Position numbers and translations under genes: made by a program | Assembly: GCA_038240295.1 (NCBI GenBank) | Contig: JBBSDW010000016.1 | Location: forward strand, 1 to 33,077 | Reading direction: 5' to 3' | From: JABDDM01 sp038240295 | GTDB taxonomy: Bacteria > Bacteroidota > Ignavibacteria > Palsa-1295 | Length of the DNA: 33,077 nt | Shown here: positions 1 through 8,468 of the stretch, one piece after another | Numbering within the stretch: the stretch's first letter is position 1 | Layout of the letters: every line of letters starts with the position of its first letter | The notes under the pieces: model-generated | What the model saw: only the letters and a program-made list of their open reading frames with translations | Databases searched by the model: none | Told to the model about the DNA's origin: nothing

Positions 1-361
1 ACGGGTTTGCTGAATCTTAACCGTGTGTCACGAAGGGCCTCCTTCGTGACCCGCACCCATCCCAAATCTTTTCTCATCTGAAAGAGTCGGGGTCGCGAAG
101 CAGGCGCTTCACGCCACACAGTCACGTGTGTGCTGAATCTCGACTGTGTGTCACGAAGGGCCTCCTTCGTGACCCGATCCCGATCCCAAATCTTTCCTCA
201 CCTGTGAGAGTCAGGGTCGCGAAGCAGGCGCTTCACGCCACACAGTCAGGTGTGTACTGAATCTTAACCGTATCCCACGAAGGAGAACCGAACGGGTTTG
301 CTGAATCCTAACCGTGTGCCACGAAGGGCCTCCTTCGTGACCCGACCCCGAGCCCAAATCT
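1..361. repeat. Hairpin-containing direct repeats at left edge
   Basis: Two nearly identical units with a period of 123 bases, and a third after a partial copy, fill the left edge. Each starts near the word TGCTGAATC. Each carries a hairpin with arms GTCACGAAGG and CCTTCGTGAC around a 4-base loop, at 27-50 and 150-173. The third copy (320-339) keeps an 8-bp stem. Between hairpins lie a second conserved block (GCGAAGCAGGCGCTTC) and ACACAGTC/GACTGTGT inverted words. No open frame runs through it. This looks like a dispersed intergenic repeat family rather than a CRISPR, because the spacers are also conserved between copies. Function unknown. Confidence 0.8.
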
Positions 362-968
362 TTCCTCGTATCGCTGCCGCGCTGGCGGTTCAGTCAATGA
401 CTTTGGGTTTTCACTCGAGGTCATGAAGCGATGCGAACGAAGGGTAAGATTCTTCACCGGGCTCAGAATGACCGATTTAATAGGGTGTTGCAGGTAAGAA
501 ATAGTTACGCGTTTTCGAGATTCGAAGTCGGGTTGAAATCCGACCTACATTAATGGACGGCCGCTCTGCGGAGTCGATGCTCTCTTATTCTCGCAAACCC
601 CTCGCTAGCGCAGGCGGCTAAATATTGTCGACCGCGCTGCGGTGTGGGGAGCGTGCTATCCGTTGGTCTTCAACTTCTGCACCCTTGACGATCCTTGTGC
701 GAATTCATTAACAGTAGTTAACAAGCTTGAATGAAACGATTGAGATTCATCATGACGGATGTATTTCTTCTCCCTAGTGCAGACCTCCAGAGGTCAGGCG
801 ACAAATATAGCATTAGTGATAGTACCTGACTGAGCCAGTCCTGTCGCAACAGAAATCGGGACATGAGGTTCATTTCCAGCATCTTCAATGAGGACGAATC
901 ACTCGCGATGAAGCACTCCATTGTGCGTAAACAATCCACCTCACGCAAAGACCAAAAGCGGAAATTAC
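362..968. other. Non-coding stretch, no convincing gene
   Basis: About 600 bases without a supported gene. The only notable structure is a small imperfect inverted repeat at 527-544 (GTCGG and CCGAC arms), similar in style to the stronger palindrome near 21,490. A 76-codon open frame on the minus strand at 718-948 has no recognisable domain, signal peptide or good start and is not called. Confidence 0.5.
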
Positions 969-1877
969 TTACAAATAGATGATCCCACCAATCGCCAAAC
1001 CAAACACTGCGCCCGAGGCATGGGGGGCGATCTGGAAGGCGTTGCTGTGGAAGCCGAAACCGGTGGAGAGGTCCTGCCCGCTGGATGTTTTGAGTGCGCC
1101 GGTCGAGAGGGTTCTTGCGAAGAGATCGATGGTGAAGCTCGCCCAGTCGACGGCGTGGATGTCGGTCGCGAGATCGAAGCTTATTGCTATACCGGTCGCG
1201 CTTGAACTTCTTGCTGCATTCGTTGCCGTTTCCAGCTCATTCGCGATCGCAAAGACGGCGCCGATGCCGCCGTCGGCCTTGACGCGCAAGAGATGCGAGC
1301 GGTAGAGCGTGATCTCGGGTCCCGTAAGCAGCGTATGATAGGTCATGTCGAGATGCTCTTCGCCGTTGGGCCACGGAGGGATAACACTGCTATCATTTTC
1401 GATCACGGTGTTGAAATATCTCGCCATGAAATCGTATTCAATGATCACCGCAATATCGCTTGTCAAATGAAACTGCACGCCGAGGGTCAGGTAACGATCG
1501 AGTCCGCTTAATCCCGAGCGATCGCTCGCAGGATCGGGCCTTGCCGAGCGTTCTGAAAAATATTGATTGAGGTCGGGCGCCTTGAATCGGTTGAACGCGC
1601 TGACGCTGGCAGAGATCGTGATAAACGCATCCTGGATTGGATGCTCCATAGCAAATCTACTCGATGCTTCGATCTGCTTTTTGCGCAGCACCATGATCGA
1701 ATCATACATTCTGGCGGAATCTGCCGAGGGAATGGCGGTATAATTCGAATCGACGGCATTGTTGACGATCACCGGTTTCGGCTGAATCGGAACGCGAGGA
1801 ATTCCGCCTTGTGCATAGACGGATGAGGCAAGGCTCGCGCCTGCGCAAAGCATAAGAACGATCAGAATAGATCGCAT
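969..1877 (-). CDS. Secreted beta-barrel-like protein of unknown function
   Basis: A 302-residue protein I do not recognise. From the chosen ATG it has a clear signal peptide (MRSILIVLMLCAGASLA then SVYAQ), so it is exported. The rest has alternating hydrophobic/polar strands with many Gly and aromatic residues and ends in AIGGIIYL, as in outer-membrane beta-barrels of the Bacteroidota group. That assignment is an inference from composition, not a domain match. The open frame extends 9 codons upstream to a TTG, but that would place extra residues before the signal peptide, so the ATG is preferred. It lies 75 bases downstream of the two-domain oxidoreductase, in the same direction, and may be the last gene of the polysaccharide operon. 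Confidence 0.7.
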   Translation of the reverse strand: MRSILIVLMLCAGASLASSVYAQGGIPRVPIQPKPVIVNNAVDSNYTAIPSADSARMYDSIMVLRKKQIEASSRFAMEHPIQDAFITISASVSAFNRFKAPDLNQYFSERSARPDPASDRSGLSGLDRYLTLGVQFHLTSDIAVIIEYDFMARYFNTVIENDSSVIPPWPNGEEHLDMTYHTLLTGPEITLYRSHLLRVKADGGIGAVFAIANELETATNAARSSSATGIAISFDLATDIHAVDWASFTIDLFARTLSTGALKTSSGQDLSTGFGFHSNAFQIAPHASGAVFGLAIGGIIYL

Positions 1878-1952
1878 AAGGCAGTGGATAGATAGAGCAA
1901 ACAAGAACTAACTAAGTGCACGTGACAGCAACGAGCCGCCAGGCAAACAACC

Positions 1953-4121
1953 TCAATCGAATCGCACGGTCTCACCAGTAGAGAGCGAGGTGCGAACGGC
2001 AAAGGTAACAAGCGAAGTAGCGGCGAGGGCATCGAAGGCAATCGGTGCTTCACCAGACTGGCCAAGTGACGCAAGGAAGGCCTTTACCTCCTCCGCATGT
2101 CCTTTGCCAGCTTCTTTATGAAGTGACTTTGTGCCAGAGCCGTTCCAAAGCTCAAGCTCGGTGAAATTCTTCATGATCGCAGTCCGTCCGCCGCAAAAGA
2201 CCTGGAGCTCCTCTTTCGGCAGTGACTTGTCGCCATTCGCGATATAAAGGATCGTTGCGACGGAGCCATCTTCGTAGCCGATCGTGATCGAAACGGTGTC
2301 GCGGTTCATGACGTCCGCACGATCGCTTGAGATCGAAGTAGCCGTCACGCTCCGAGGAAGTTTGTCGCCCGTAACGAATCCGGTTGTATCGATAAAATGA
2401 CAAACCTCGCCGATAATCCTTCCACCGCCTTCCTGTTCATCCTGTGTCCAGTGATTGGCCGGAAGCGGCCCGGCATTCACACGATAGAGCATGAACTTTG
2501 GCTCAAGTGATTGCGCGAAGAACTCCCGCGTTTTTTTCACGAGCGGAGAGAAACGGCGATTGAATCCGACCATCAGCTTCGCACCGGTGCGCACATGCGC
2601 TTCTTCGTAAACCGTTGCGATGTTTTGTAACTCTGCAGCCGATAACGCAAGGGGCTTCTCAACGAAGGTGTGCTTGCCCGCTCTGAGCGACCGTTCGACA
2701 AGATCCGCATGGGATCCATGTCGTGTTGCGATAAAGATCGTGTTGATGCTCGGATCGCTCAGGACTTCTTCCGCGTCGGTAACAGCTTTTGTAAATCCAA
2801 ATTTCGTCTTCGCGTCATTCGCGCTTGCGCCTGATTGATTGGCAACTATCACAAGCTCGGCGTTCTCTTTCAGCGTCGGCAGAAGAAAGCCCTGTGCGAA
2901 ATTTCCAGCACCGATAAAACCGATCTTTGCTTTCCCTTCAAATTTTTGAGGCGCACCACCGGTCGAACTGCGGTGGACTTTCGGTGCGCCGGATGCTTCG
3001 ACCGGATAATGAAGCACCATTCCGAGATAGCGCTCCTTGCGTTCGCCTGCAATGATACTGTAGGCGGTGTCCGCTTCGGAGATCGAAAAATTATGCGTCG
3101 TGATAAGCTTCGGATCAACTTTCTTTTGCTCGAGCAGCCGCACGAATTCCTGCATGTTGCGTCGTTCGGTCCAGCGGACGTAGCCGATCGGATAATCAAT
3201 GCCCTGCTCTTCGTAGGACTGCTCGTAGCGCCCGGGGCCGTACGAGCGTGAAAGCCTGAACTCCAACTCTTTGACGAAAAATGCGTCGCGTGGGAGATCC
3301 ATTTTTGTCACGCCGACCATAATGATCCGTGCGCGGTCCCTTGCGATCTGCGTCGAGAAGTCGATCGGATCGTTCGAGCTTGTTGCTGCGGCGATGATGA
3401 TTGCGTCAGCGCCAAAACCATTCGTTACCGATTTGATCGCATCGACAATGCCAGGCATGCTGCGATTGAAGGCATGATGCGTGTACGCCTTGGCAACCTT
3501 GACGTGCTCGTCATCAAGATCGACTCCGATCACAACACACCCCGCAGCGTGGGCGATGGCGCAGGCGAGTTGACCCACAAGCCCAAGACCAATTACTACT
3601 ACCGACTCACCAAACGTAACATTCGCCTGTCGCAAGCCCTGCATTGCGATCGCGCCGAGCGTCGTGTAGCAGGCGTCATCGTATGTGACGTTGTCTGGAA
3701 GCTTCACGCAAAGATTGCGAAGTACGCTAACGACTTCGGAATGATAAGCGCCCTGCCCGCCGCAAGCAACGCGGTCTCCGGGTTTCAGGTCATCGACATC
3801 ATCCGAAACTGCGATCACTTCGCCCGCGCAAGAATAACCAAGCGGTCCGGGAGTATCGAGTTTGCGCATCACGCGCTGATAGGTTGACCAAAAGCCTTGC
3901 TGCTTGACTTCGGCAAGCACTTTCTTTACATCATCGGGACGTTTGCGAGCCTTCTCGATCATCGACGCCCGCGCAAGATCGACTTTCATCTTCTCCGTAC
4001 CGGCTGAGATCAGGCTTGCGTGCACTCGCACAAGTACCCCTGCACGCTTTGGCTCCGTCGGTGCCGGCACATCGTTTACAGTCATCGCGCCCGAGCGCAT
4101 GGATTGCAGAAGTTGTTTCAA
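1953..4121 (-). CDS. Two-domain polysaccharide-cluster oxidoreductase (MDR + Gfo/Idh/MocA)
   Basis: A 722-residue fusion. The first half (about 1-370) is a medium-chain dehydrogenase/reductase with the nucleotide-binding turn GLGLVG at 178-183. The second half (about 396-722) is a Gfo/Idh/MocA-type oxidoreductase starting with IGFIGAGNFAQ near 400 and carrying the EKPLA motif near 497. Such fusions are known from surface-polysaccharide clusters, where they are thought to oxidise or reduce sugar nucleotides; the exact substrate is not known. It fits the neighbouring ugd and uxs genes. The start is a TTG whose last bases form the TGA stop of mazF (TTGA overlap). This start is preferred over an ATG 7 codons later because MKQLLQS resembles the usual family N-terminus. 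Translation is therefore probably coupled to the toxin gene. Confidence 0.85.
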   Translation of the reverse strand: MKQLLQSMRSGAMTVNDVPAPTEPKRAGVLVRVHASLISAGTEKMKVDLARASMIEKARKRPDDVKKVLAEVKQQGFWSTYQRVMRKLDTPGPLGYSCAGEVIAVSDDVDDLKPGDRVACGGQGAYHSEVVSVLRNLCVKLPDNVTYDDACYTTLGAIAMQGLRQANVTFGESVVVIGLGLVGQLACAIAHAAGCVVIGVDLDDEHVKVAKAYTHHAFNRSMPGIVDAIKSVTNGFGADAIIIAAATSSNDPIDFSTQIARDRARIIMVGVTKMDLPRDAFFVKELEFRLSRSYGPGRYEQSYEEQGIDYPIGYVRWTERRNMQEFVRLLEQKKVDPKLITTHNFSISEADTAYSIIAGERKERYLGMVLHYPVEASGAPKVHRSSTGGAPQKFEGKAKIGFIGAGNFAQGFLLPTLKENAELVIVANQSGASANDAKTKFGFTKAVTDAEEVLSDPSINTIFIATRHGSHADLVERSLRAGKHTFVEKPLALSAAELQNIATVYEEAHVRTGAKLMVGFNRRFSPLVKKTREFFAQSLEPKFMLYRVNAGPLPANHWTQDEQEGGGRIIGEVCHFIDTTGFVTGDKLPRSVTATSISSDRADVMNRDTVSITIGYEDGSVATILYIANGDKSLPKEELQVFCGGRTAIMKNFTELELWNGSGTKSLHKEAGKGHAEEVKAFLASLGQSGEAPIAFDALAATSLVTFAVRTSLSTGETVRFD

Positions 4122-4465
4122 GTCAGTTCAGCTGCTATAATGCTGTGAAATTTTGCGAGAACGTCCTGGACGAATGAATCTGGTAGCCGACAGATGAATT
4201 TTATCTGTCGTGCATTCCAATCCAGCGATTTCATGTGATCCCCAAGCGCTGCACCGTTAACAGGCAAGCCCTCTGGGATCAGAACTTCGAAAGGATAATT
4301 TTTCACTTTGGAGGTGATAGGACAGCAGATCATAAGGCCCGAGGCCCGGTTATAATAATCTTGGGACAGAACAAGCGCAGGTCTTCGGCCGGCCTGTTCT
4401 CGTCCCAATTGAGGATCAAAATTAAGCCACACGCAATCGCCTCTTTTGGGAATGTATGCTTTCAC
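4118..4465 (-). CDS. mazF: MazF/PemK-type endoribonuclease toxin
   Basis: A 115-residue toxin of the MazF/PemK family, which cleaves mRNA at short sequence motifs. The N-terminal hallmark is clear: RGDCVWLNFDPQLG (8-21), then GRRPALVLS, and the core strand PITSKVKNYPFEV follows in the middle. Length matches the family. Its ATG overlaps the stop of the antitoxin gene upstream by 4 bases, the usual arrangement for a toxin-antitoxin pair. Its own stop overlaps the TTG start of the oxidoreductase downstream. No residue loss is obvious, so it should be active, but cleavage specificity cannot be read from sequence. mazF is used here as a family symbol. Confidence 0.9.
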   Translation of the reverse strand: MKAYIPKRGDCVWLNFDPQLGREQAGRRPALVLSQDYYNRASGLMICCPITSKVKNYPFEVLIPEGLPVNGAALGDHMKSLDWNARQIKFICRLPDSFVQDVLAKFHSIIAAELT

Positions 4466-4722
4466 TCAGCTTCCCAAAATCTCTCCAAACCTACAGCGTT
4501 ATTCCACCCCGCCTCGTCATGCTTGTTCTCAGGAGTGATCCGATCGCACAACTCACGAAGCGAATATTCGGGCTCTAATTCTACTTTTCGAAGAATAATA
4601 TTGCCATTCTCCGAAGAAATTTCCATGGCGGAGCCTTCGGCGAGATGCGCTTGTGTCGCAAGAGTACCAGGAATCCGGATCGCGAGGCTATTACCCCATT
4701 TACGCACCTTCAGTGTTGGCAT
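4462..4722 (-). CDS. mazE: MazE-type AbrB-fold antitoxin
   Basis: An 86-residue antitoxin. The N-terminal half is an AbrB/MazE DNA-binding swapped-hairpin domain (TLKVRKWGNSLAIRIP at 3-18, then MEISSENGNIILRKV). The C-terminal half (EYSLRELCDRITPEN to the end) is the acidic, probably unstructured toxin-neutralising tail. It sits directly upstream of the toxin with a 4-base overlap. There is no Shine-Dalgarno sequence in front of the ATG, and a palindrome begins 6 bases upstream. Translation may therefore start on a leaderless or very short leader, and the complex probably represses its own promoter. The family assignment is strong; the regulation is inferred. Confidence 0.9.
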   Translation of the reverse strand: MPTLKVRKWGNSLAIRIPGTLATQAHLAEGSAMEISSENGNIILRKVELEPEYSLRELCDRITPENKHDEAGWNNAVGLERFWEAE

Positions 4723-4727
4723 ATTTC

Positions 4728-4748
4728 GTGTATAGACATTGTATACAC
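4728..4748 (-). promoter_or_regulatory. Palindromic operator upstream of mazEF
   Basis: A perfect inverted repeat with 7-base arms GTGTATA and TATACAC around a 7-base spacer, centred about 16 bases before the mazE ATG. MazE-type antitoxins bind palindromes overlapping their promoter, so this is the likely autoregulatory site. The TATACA on the minus strand could double as a -10 element. Binding is inferred. Confidence 0.6.
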
Positions 4749-4836
4749 GGAATTAACGCTCCCATTGACGCTGCCGTTCCGCTTTGATCGGATCCTGCTG
4801 GACGCACAAACGTTTGCTGTTTGGACAAAAAACAAA

Positions 4837-5193
4837 TCAGAGACGCGCTTCTATCTCGTTACAAATTGCTCGTGCCTTAAGCACTGCGGACCTTGTATTT
4901 TCCGAGGTGTACTCATCGTCCGTGTCAGGATACCGGGTATCTGTAGCAAACGCCGACAAGTCGTTACAATCTTGCATTAGCCCGCTCAGAGACTGATCGT
5001 AAACGAAGACAAAGCTACAATAATTGACCAAGATCGTGCGTCCGAGGGCACGCCGTATATATCGTCGTTCCGTCGACTCCATTTCGACAAAAATATCCAG
5101 ATCGCTATCGGGACCAAAATCGCCGCGGGCGTAACTGCCGAACAGAAGGATCCGGTTTGGGTGTACGGCTTCAACGATCCTGTCTCGGGTCAT
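4837..5193 (-). CDS. Minimal nucleotidyltransferase (MNT-type) domain protein
   Basis: A 118-residue protein of the small polymerase-beta-like nucleotidyltransferase family. The diagnostic block is at 16-38: LLFGSYARGDFGPDSDLDIF, with the GS turn and the metal-binding D-x-D pair. Family members often pair with a HEPN-domain protein as a toxin-antitoxin module, in which the MNT protein AMPylates the HEPN toxin. No HEPN-like open frame is visible on either side, so this is an orphan or it acts with something elsewhere. It lies 114 bases upstream of mazE and 126 bases downstream of uxs, same strand. The ATG is preferred. The frame stays open 9 codons upstream but with no ATG, GTG or TTG start. 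Confidence 0.75.
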   Translation of the reverse strand: MTRDRIVEAVHPNRILLFGSYARGDFGPDSDLDIFVEMESTERRYIRRALGRTILVNYCSFVFVYDQSLSGLMQDCNDLSAFATDTRYPDTDDEYTSENTRSAVLKARAICNEIEARL

Positions 5194-5319
5194 TGCGACC
5201 AGCGCATCGTCGATAATTTGTTAGTTTTCCAATTAGGGTACTTCGATCGTAGTGCTGCGTGGGGCTTCAAAACTGTAATTTACCCTCGTCAACTGAACCG
5301 AGAATCTAAAAGATAAGTC

Positions 5320-6303
<984 letters not shown>

Positions 6304-6320
6304 AGAAAAAGAGCTTAAAG

Positions 6321-7628
6321 TTACCGGCGACCTATGCCGTAGTAGGTGAATCCGTATTCGCGCATACGTTCGGGATCGTAGATATTTCGGCCGTCGAAGA
6401 TCGTTTTATCCGAAAGCTGCTCGAAGATGATCGAAAAATCTGGATTCCGAAACTCATTCCATTCGGTCATGATAATGAGTGCATCGGCGCCATGAAGCGC
6501 GTCGTAATTTTTTCGGAAATATTTGAGCGAGTCTGTTTCAGGCATTGTCCGTTTCATCGCGTCGATGGCAGCTGGGTCGGTAGCCTGAATTTTTGCACCG
6601 AGATTGATTAGTGAACGAATCACATCTGCAGCTGGCGCTTCGCGAATATCATCTGTGCGCGGCTTGAATGCAAGTCCCCACACTGCGAATGTCTTGCCGG
6701 CAAGTGTACCGCCATAGTGCGCTTTGATCTTGTCGTTAATCCGGTATTTTTGTTCGTGATTGACTTTCTGCACTGCGCGAAGGATCGGAAATTCTTCACC
6801 GTATTCTTCGGCAGTCTTGACCAGCGCACGAATATCTTTCGGGAAACAACTACCGCCAAAGCCAACTCCTGGAAACAAAAACTGCGATCCGATACGGCTA
6901 TCGGAGCCAATACCAATCCGGATATTATCGACATCTGCACCAACGCGGTCGCATAAATTTGCGATCTCATTCATAAACGAGATCTTGAGTGCGAGCATCG
7001 AATTGGCAGCGTACTTCGTAAGCTCGGCGCTCCGTTCGTCCATGATGTAAATCGGATTGCCCGTCCGGACAAAAGGCTCGTAAAGCTCTTTCATCACTTG
7101 GATCGCTCGAGGGCTCGTCGAACCGATCACAATGCGATCAGGCTTCATGAAATCCTGAACCGCTGCGCCCTCCTTCAAAAATTCTGGATTCGAAACAACA
7201 TCGACGACAACCTGCGTCTCTTCGGCAAACACTGCTCGAACACGGTCCGCTGTGCCGACAGGTACCGTAGATTTATTCACGATCACTTTCGGCTCGCGAA
7301 TGATCTTTGCGATATCGCGCGATGCTTTGATTACCATCGAAAGATCTGCCGAGCCATCATCGCCAGGAGGCGTTGGCAACGCGAAGATTATCACTTCAGC
7401 GCCTTCGACTGCCTCGGCGAGATCGAGCGTGAATTTCAATCTTCCTTCCCGCGTGTTGAATTTTACCATCTCCTCGAGACCTGGCTCAAAGATCGGGATG
7501 ATCCCTTCCGAAAGTGATTTGATCTTTTCGGGAATGATATCCACGCAGGTGACCTGATTGCCTGTTTCGGCAAAGCCAGCACCCGAAACAAGGCCGACGT
7601 AGCCAGTCCCAATGATTGCAACGTTCAC
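6321..7628 (-). CDS. ugd: UDP-glucose 6-dehydrogenase
   Basis: A 435-residue cytoplasmic enzyme that oxidises UDP-glucose to UDP-glucuronate with two NAD. Visible motifs are the NAD-binding GTGYVG at 7-12, NKSTVPVGT near 118-126, NPEFLKEG near 148-154, and the catalytic cysteine 261 in GVGFGGSCFPKD. The C-terminal UDP-binding domain includes WGLAFKPRTDDIREAP. Length is typical. It is the first gene of the minus-strand run ugd-uxs-MNT-mazE-mazF-oxidoreductase. A long non-coding region precedes it, so a promoter probably lies just above position 7,628. Confidence 0.95.
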   Translation of the reverse strand: MNVAIIGTGYVGLVSGAGFAETGNQVTCVDIIPEKIKSLSEGIIPIFEPGLEEMVKFNTREGRLKFTLDLAEAVEGAEVIIFALPTPPGDDGSADLSMVIKASRDIAKIIREPKVIVNKSTVPVGTADRVRAVFAEETQVVVDVVSNPEFLKEGAAVQDFMKPDRIVIGSTSPRAIQVMKELYEPFVRTGNPIYIMDERSAELTKYAANSMLALKISFMNEIANLCDRVGADVDNIRIGIGSDSRIGSQFLFPGVGFGGSCFPKDIRALVKTAEEYGEEFPILRAVQKVNHEQKYRINDKIKAHYGGTLAGKTFAVWGLAFKPRTDDIREAPAADVIRSLINLGAKIQATDPAAIDAMKRTMPETDSLKYFRKNYDALHGADALIIMTEWNEFRNPDFSIIFEQLSDKTIFDGRNIYDPERMREYGFTYYGIGRR

Positions 7629-7849
7629 GATCGATCGAAGGCTAAAGTGAGAAGTTCGGTCACGAATTTGATTTCAGAGCGATGAGCTCTGGCTCAACGA
7701 TGAGCCGGGGGCCACAACAAGGCAAACAGGCATTCGTTTTGCTGCTTGTTGAGCAACGCTGTTCCTGAGCACGAATATATACCGATTTGAAGTGCTTAAG
7801 TTTCCAGTCTCTGCTCGATCCGCTGGCTTCCGAAGTTCTTCACACACTC

Positions 7850-8060
7850 CCTTATCTCTCTTAAGAGTTTTTAAAAATTTAAATGATAGAGGGAGTTTTA
7901 AAGGCTGTGGAAATGTGGACGACACACACCCTGTAAAACTTAACTCGTGACACTCACGTGAGTTAAGATGCCATCACAAGTTATCCTCGCTCTGAAGGAT
8001 ATGTAAAGAAGAGCGAGGTTATCTTCTGGATAAGATCTTATCAACGAATTTCTCCCGTTT
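7850..8060. other. Candidate replication origin (oriC)
   Basis: An AT-rich tract at 7861-7887 (TTTTTAAAAATTTAAAT core) is followed by five words close to the DnaA box TTATCCACA. These are at 7906-7914 and 7914-7922 (minus, two mismatches each), 7981-7989 (plus, two), 8025-8033 (minus, one) and 8038-8046 (plus, two). Interleaved are a stem at 7939-7967 (CTTAACTC arms), a 9-bp stem at 7985-8018 (CCTCGCTCT/AGAGCGAGG), and a perfect palindrome GATAAGATCTTATC at 8029-8042. An unwinding tract beside clustered boxes, near dnaA, is what an origin looks like. However, no box is perfect and I could not compute GC skew. Confidence 0.4.
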
Positions 8061-8220
8061 CTTCGAGAGTCTCCACACGCCATCCCGCGCTCGCTAACAT
8101 TCACTCGTGGAAAGAAAGAGTTTGTCACGTGTTATGCGTTGGCATTCACATCGCGCTGTATAAGCATCACAGTTTGCATGGTGAGATACAAAATGAAAGT
8201 GAGTGGAATGCTTCAAACGT

Positions 8221-8452
8221 AGCGCGAGCTTCAGCTTGCGCTTGTATCGTTGAAATATTTGTAAAAATATATGAGAGGGTGCGAAACAGCAGCGAGCGTT
8301 GCGACTGCGCGAACGCAGCGCGAGCTTCAGCTTGCGTTTTCATTCTTCGAAATGCGCTCAATGAATGCAAGCTGGATCTTCATCCTAAGGGGCGCGCATC
8401 ATTAGGCAGTCGTTGCGACTGTGAGAATGAAGCGCAAGCTAAAGCTCGCGCT
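8221..8452. repeat. Three copies of a palindromic repeat beside dnaA
   Basis: Near-palindromes of 22 bases lie at 8221-8242, 8317-8338 and 8431-8452. The core is AGCGCGAGCT, a short loop, then AGCTTGCGCT; the third copy is in the opposite orientation. The second and third also share the preceding words CGTTGCGACTG and a GAA block, so the repeat unit is longer than the palindrome. The third copy lies 16 bases past the dnaA stop and could help end its transcript, though it lacks a clear T run. Related palindromes occur near 20,430 and 20,540. Confidence 0.75.
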
Positions 8453-8468
8453 ACGGTTGCGGGGATTC

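Noticed and set aside
1..361. CRISPR array
   Set aside because: Only two to three units, the spacers are conserved too, and no cas genes are present.
718..948. 76-codon minus-strand frame
   Set aside because: No recognisable domain or signal, and it sits in repeat-rich non-coding DNA.
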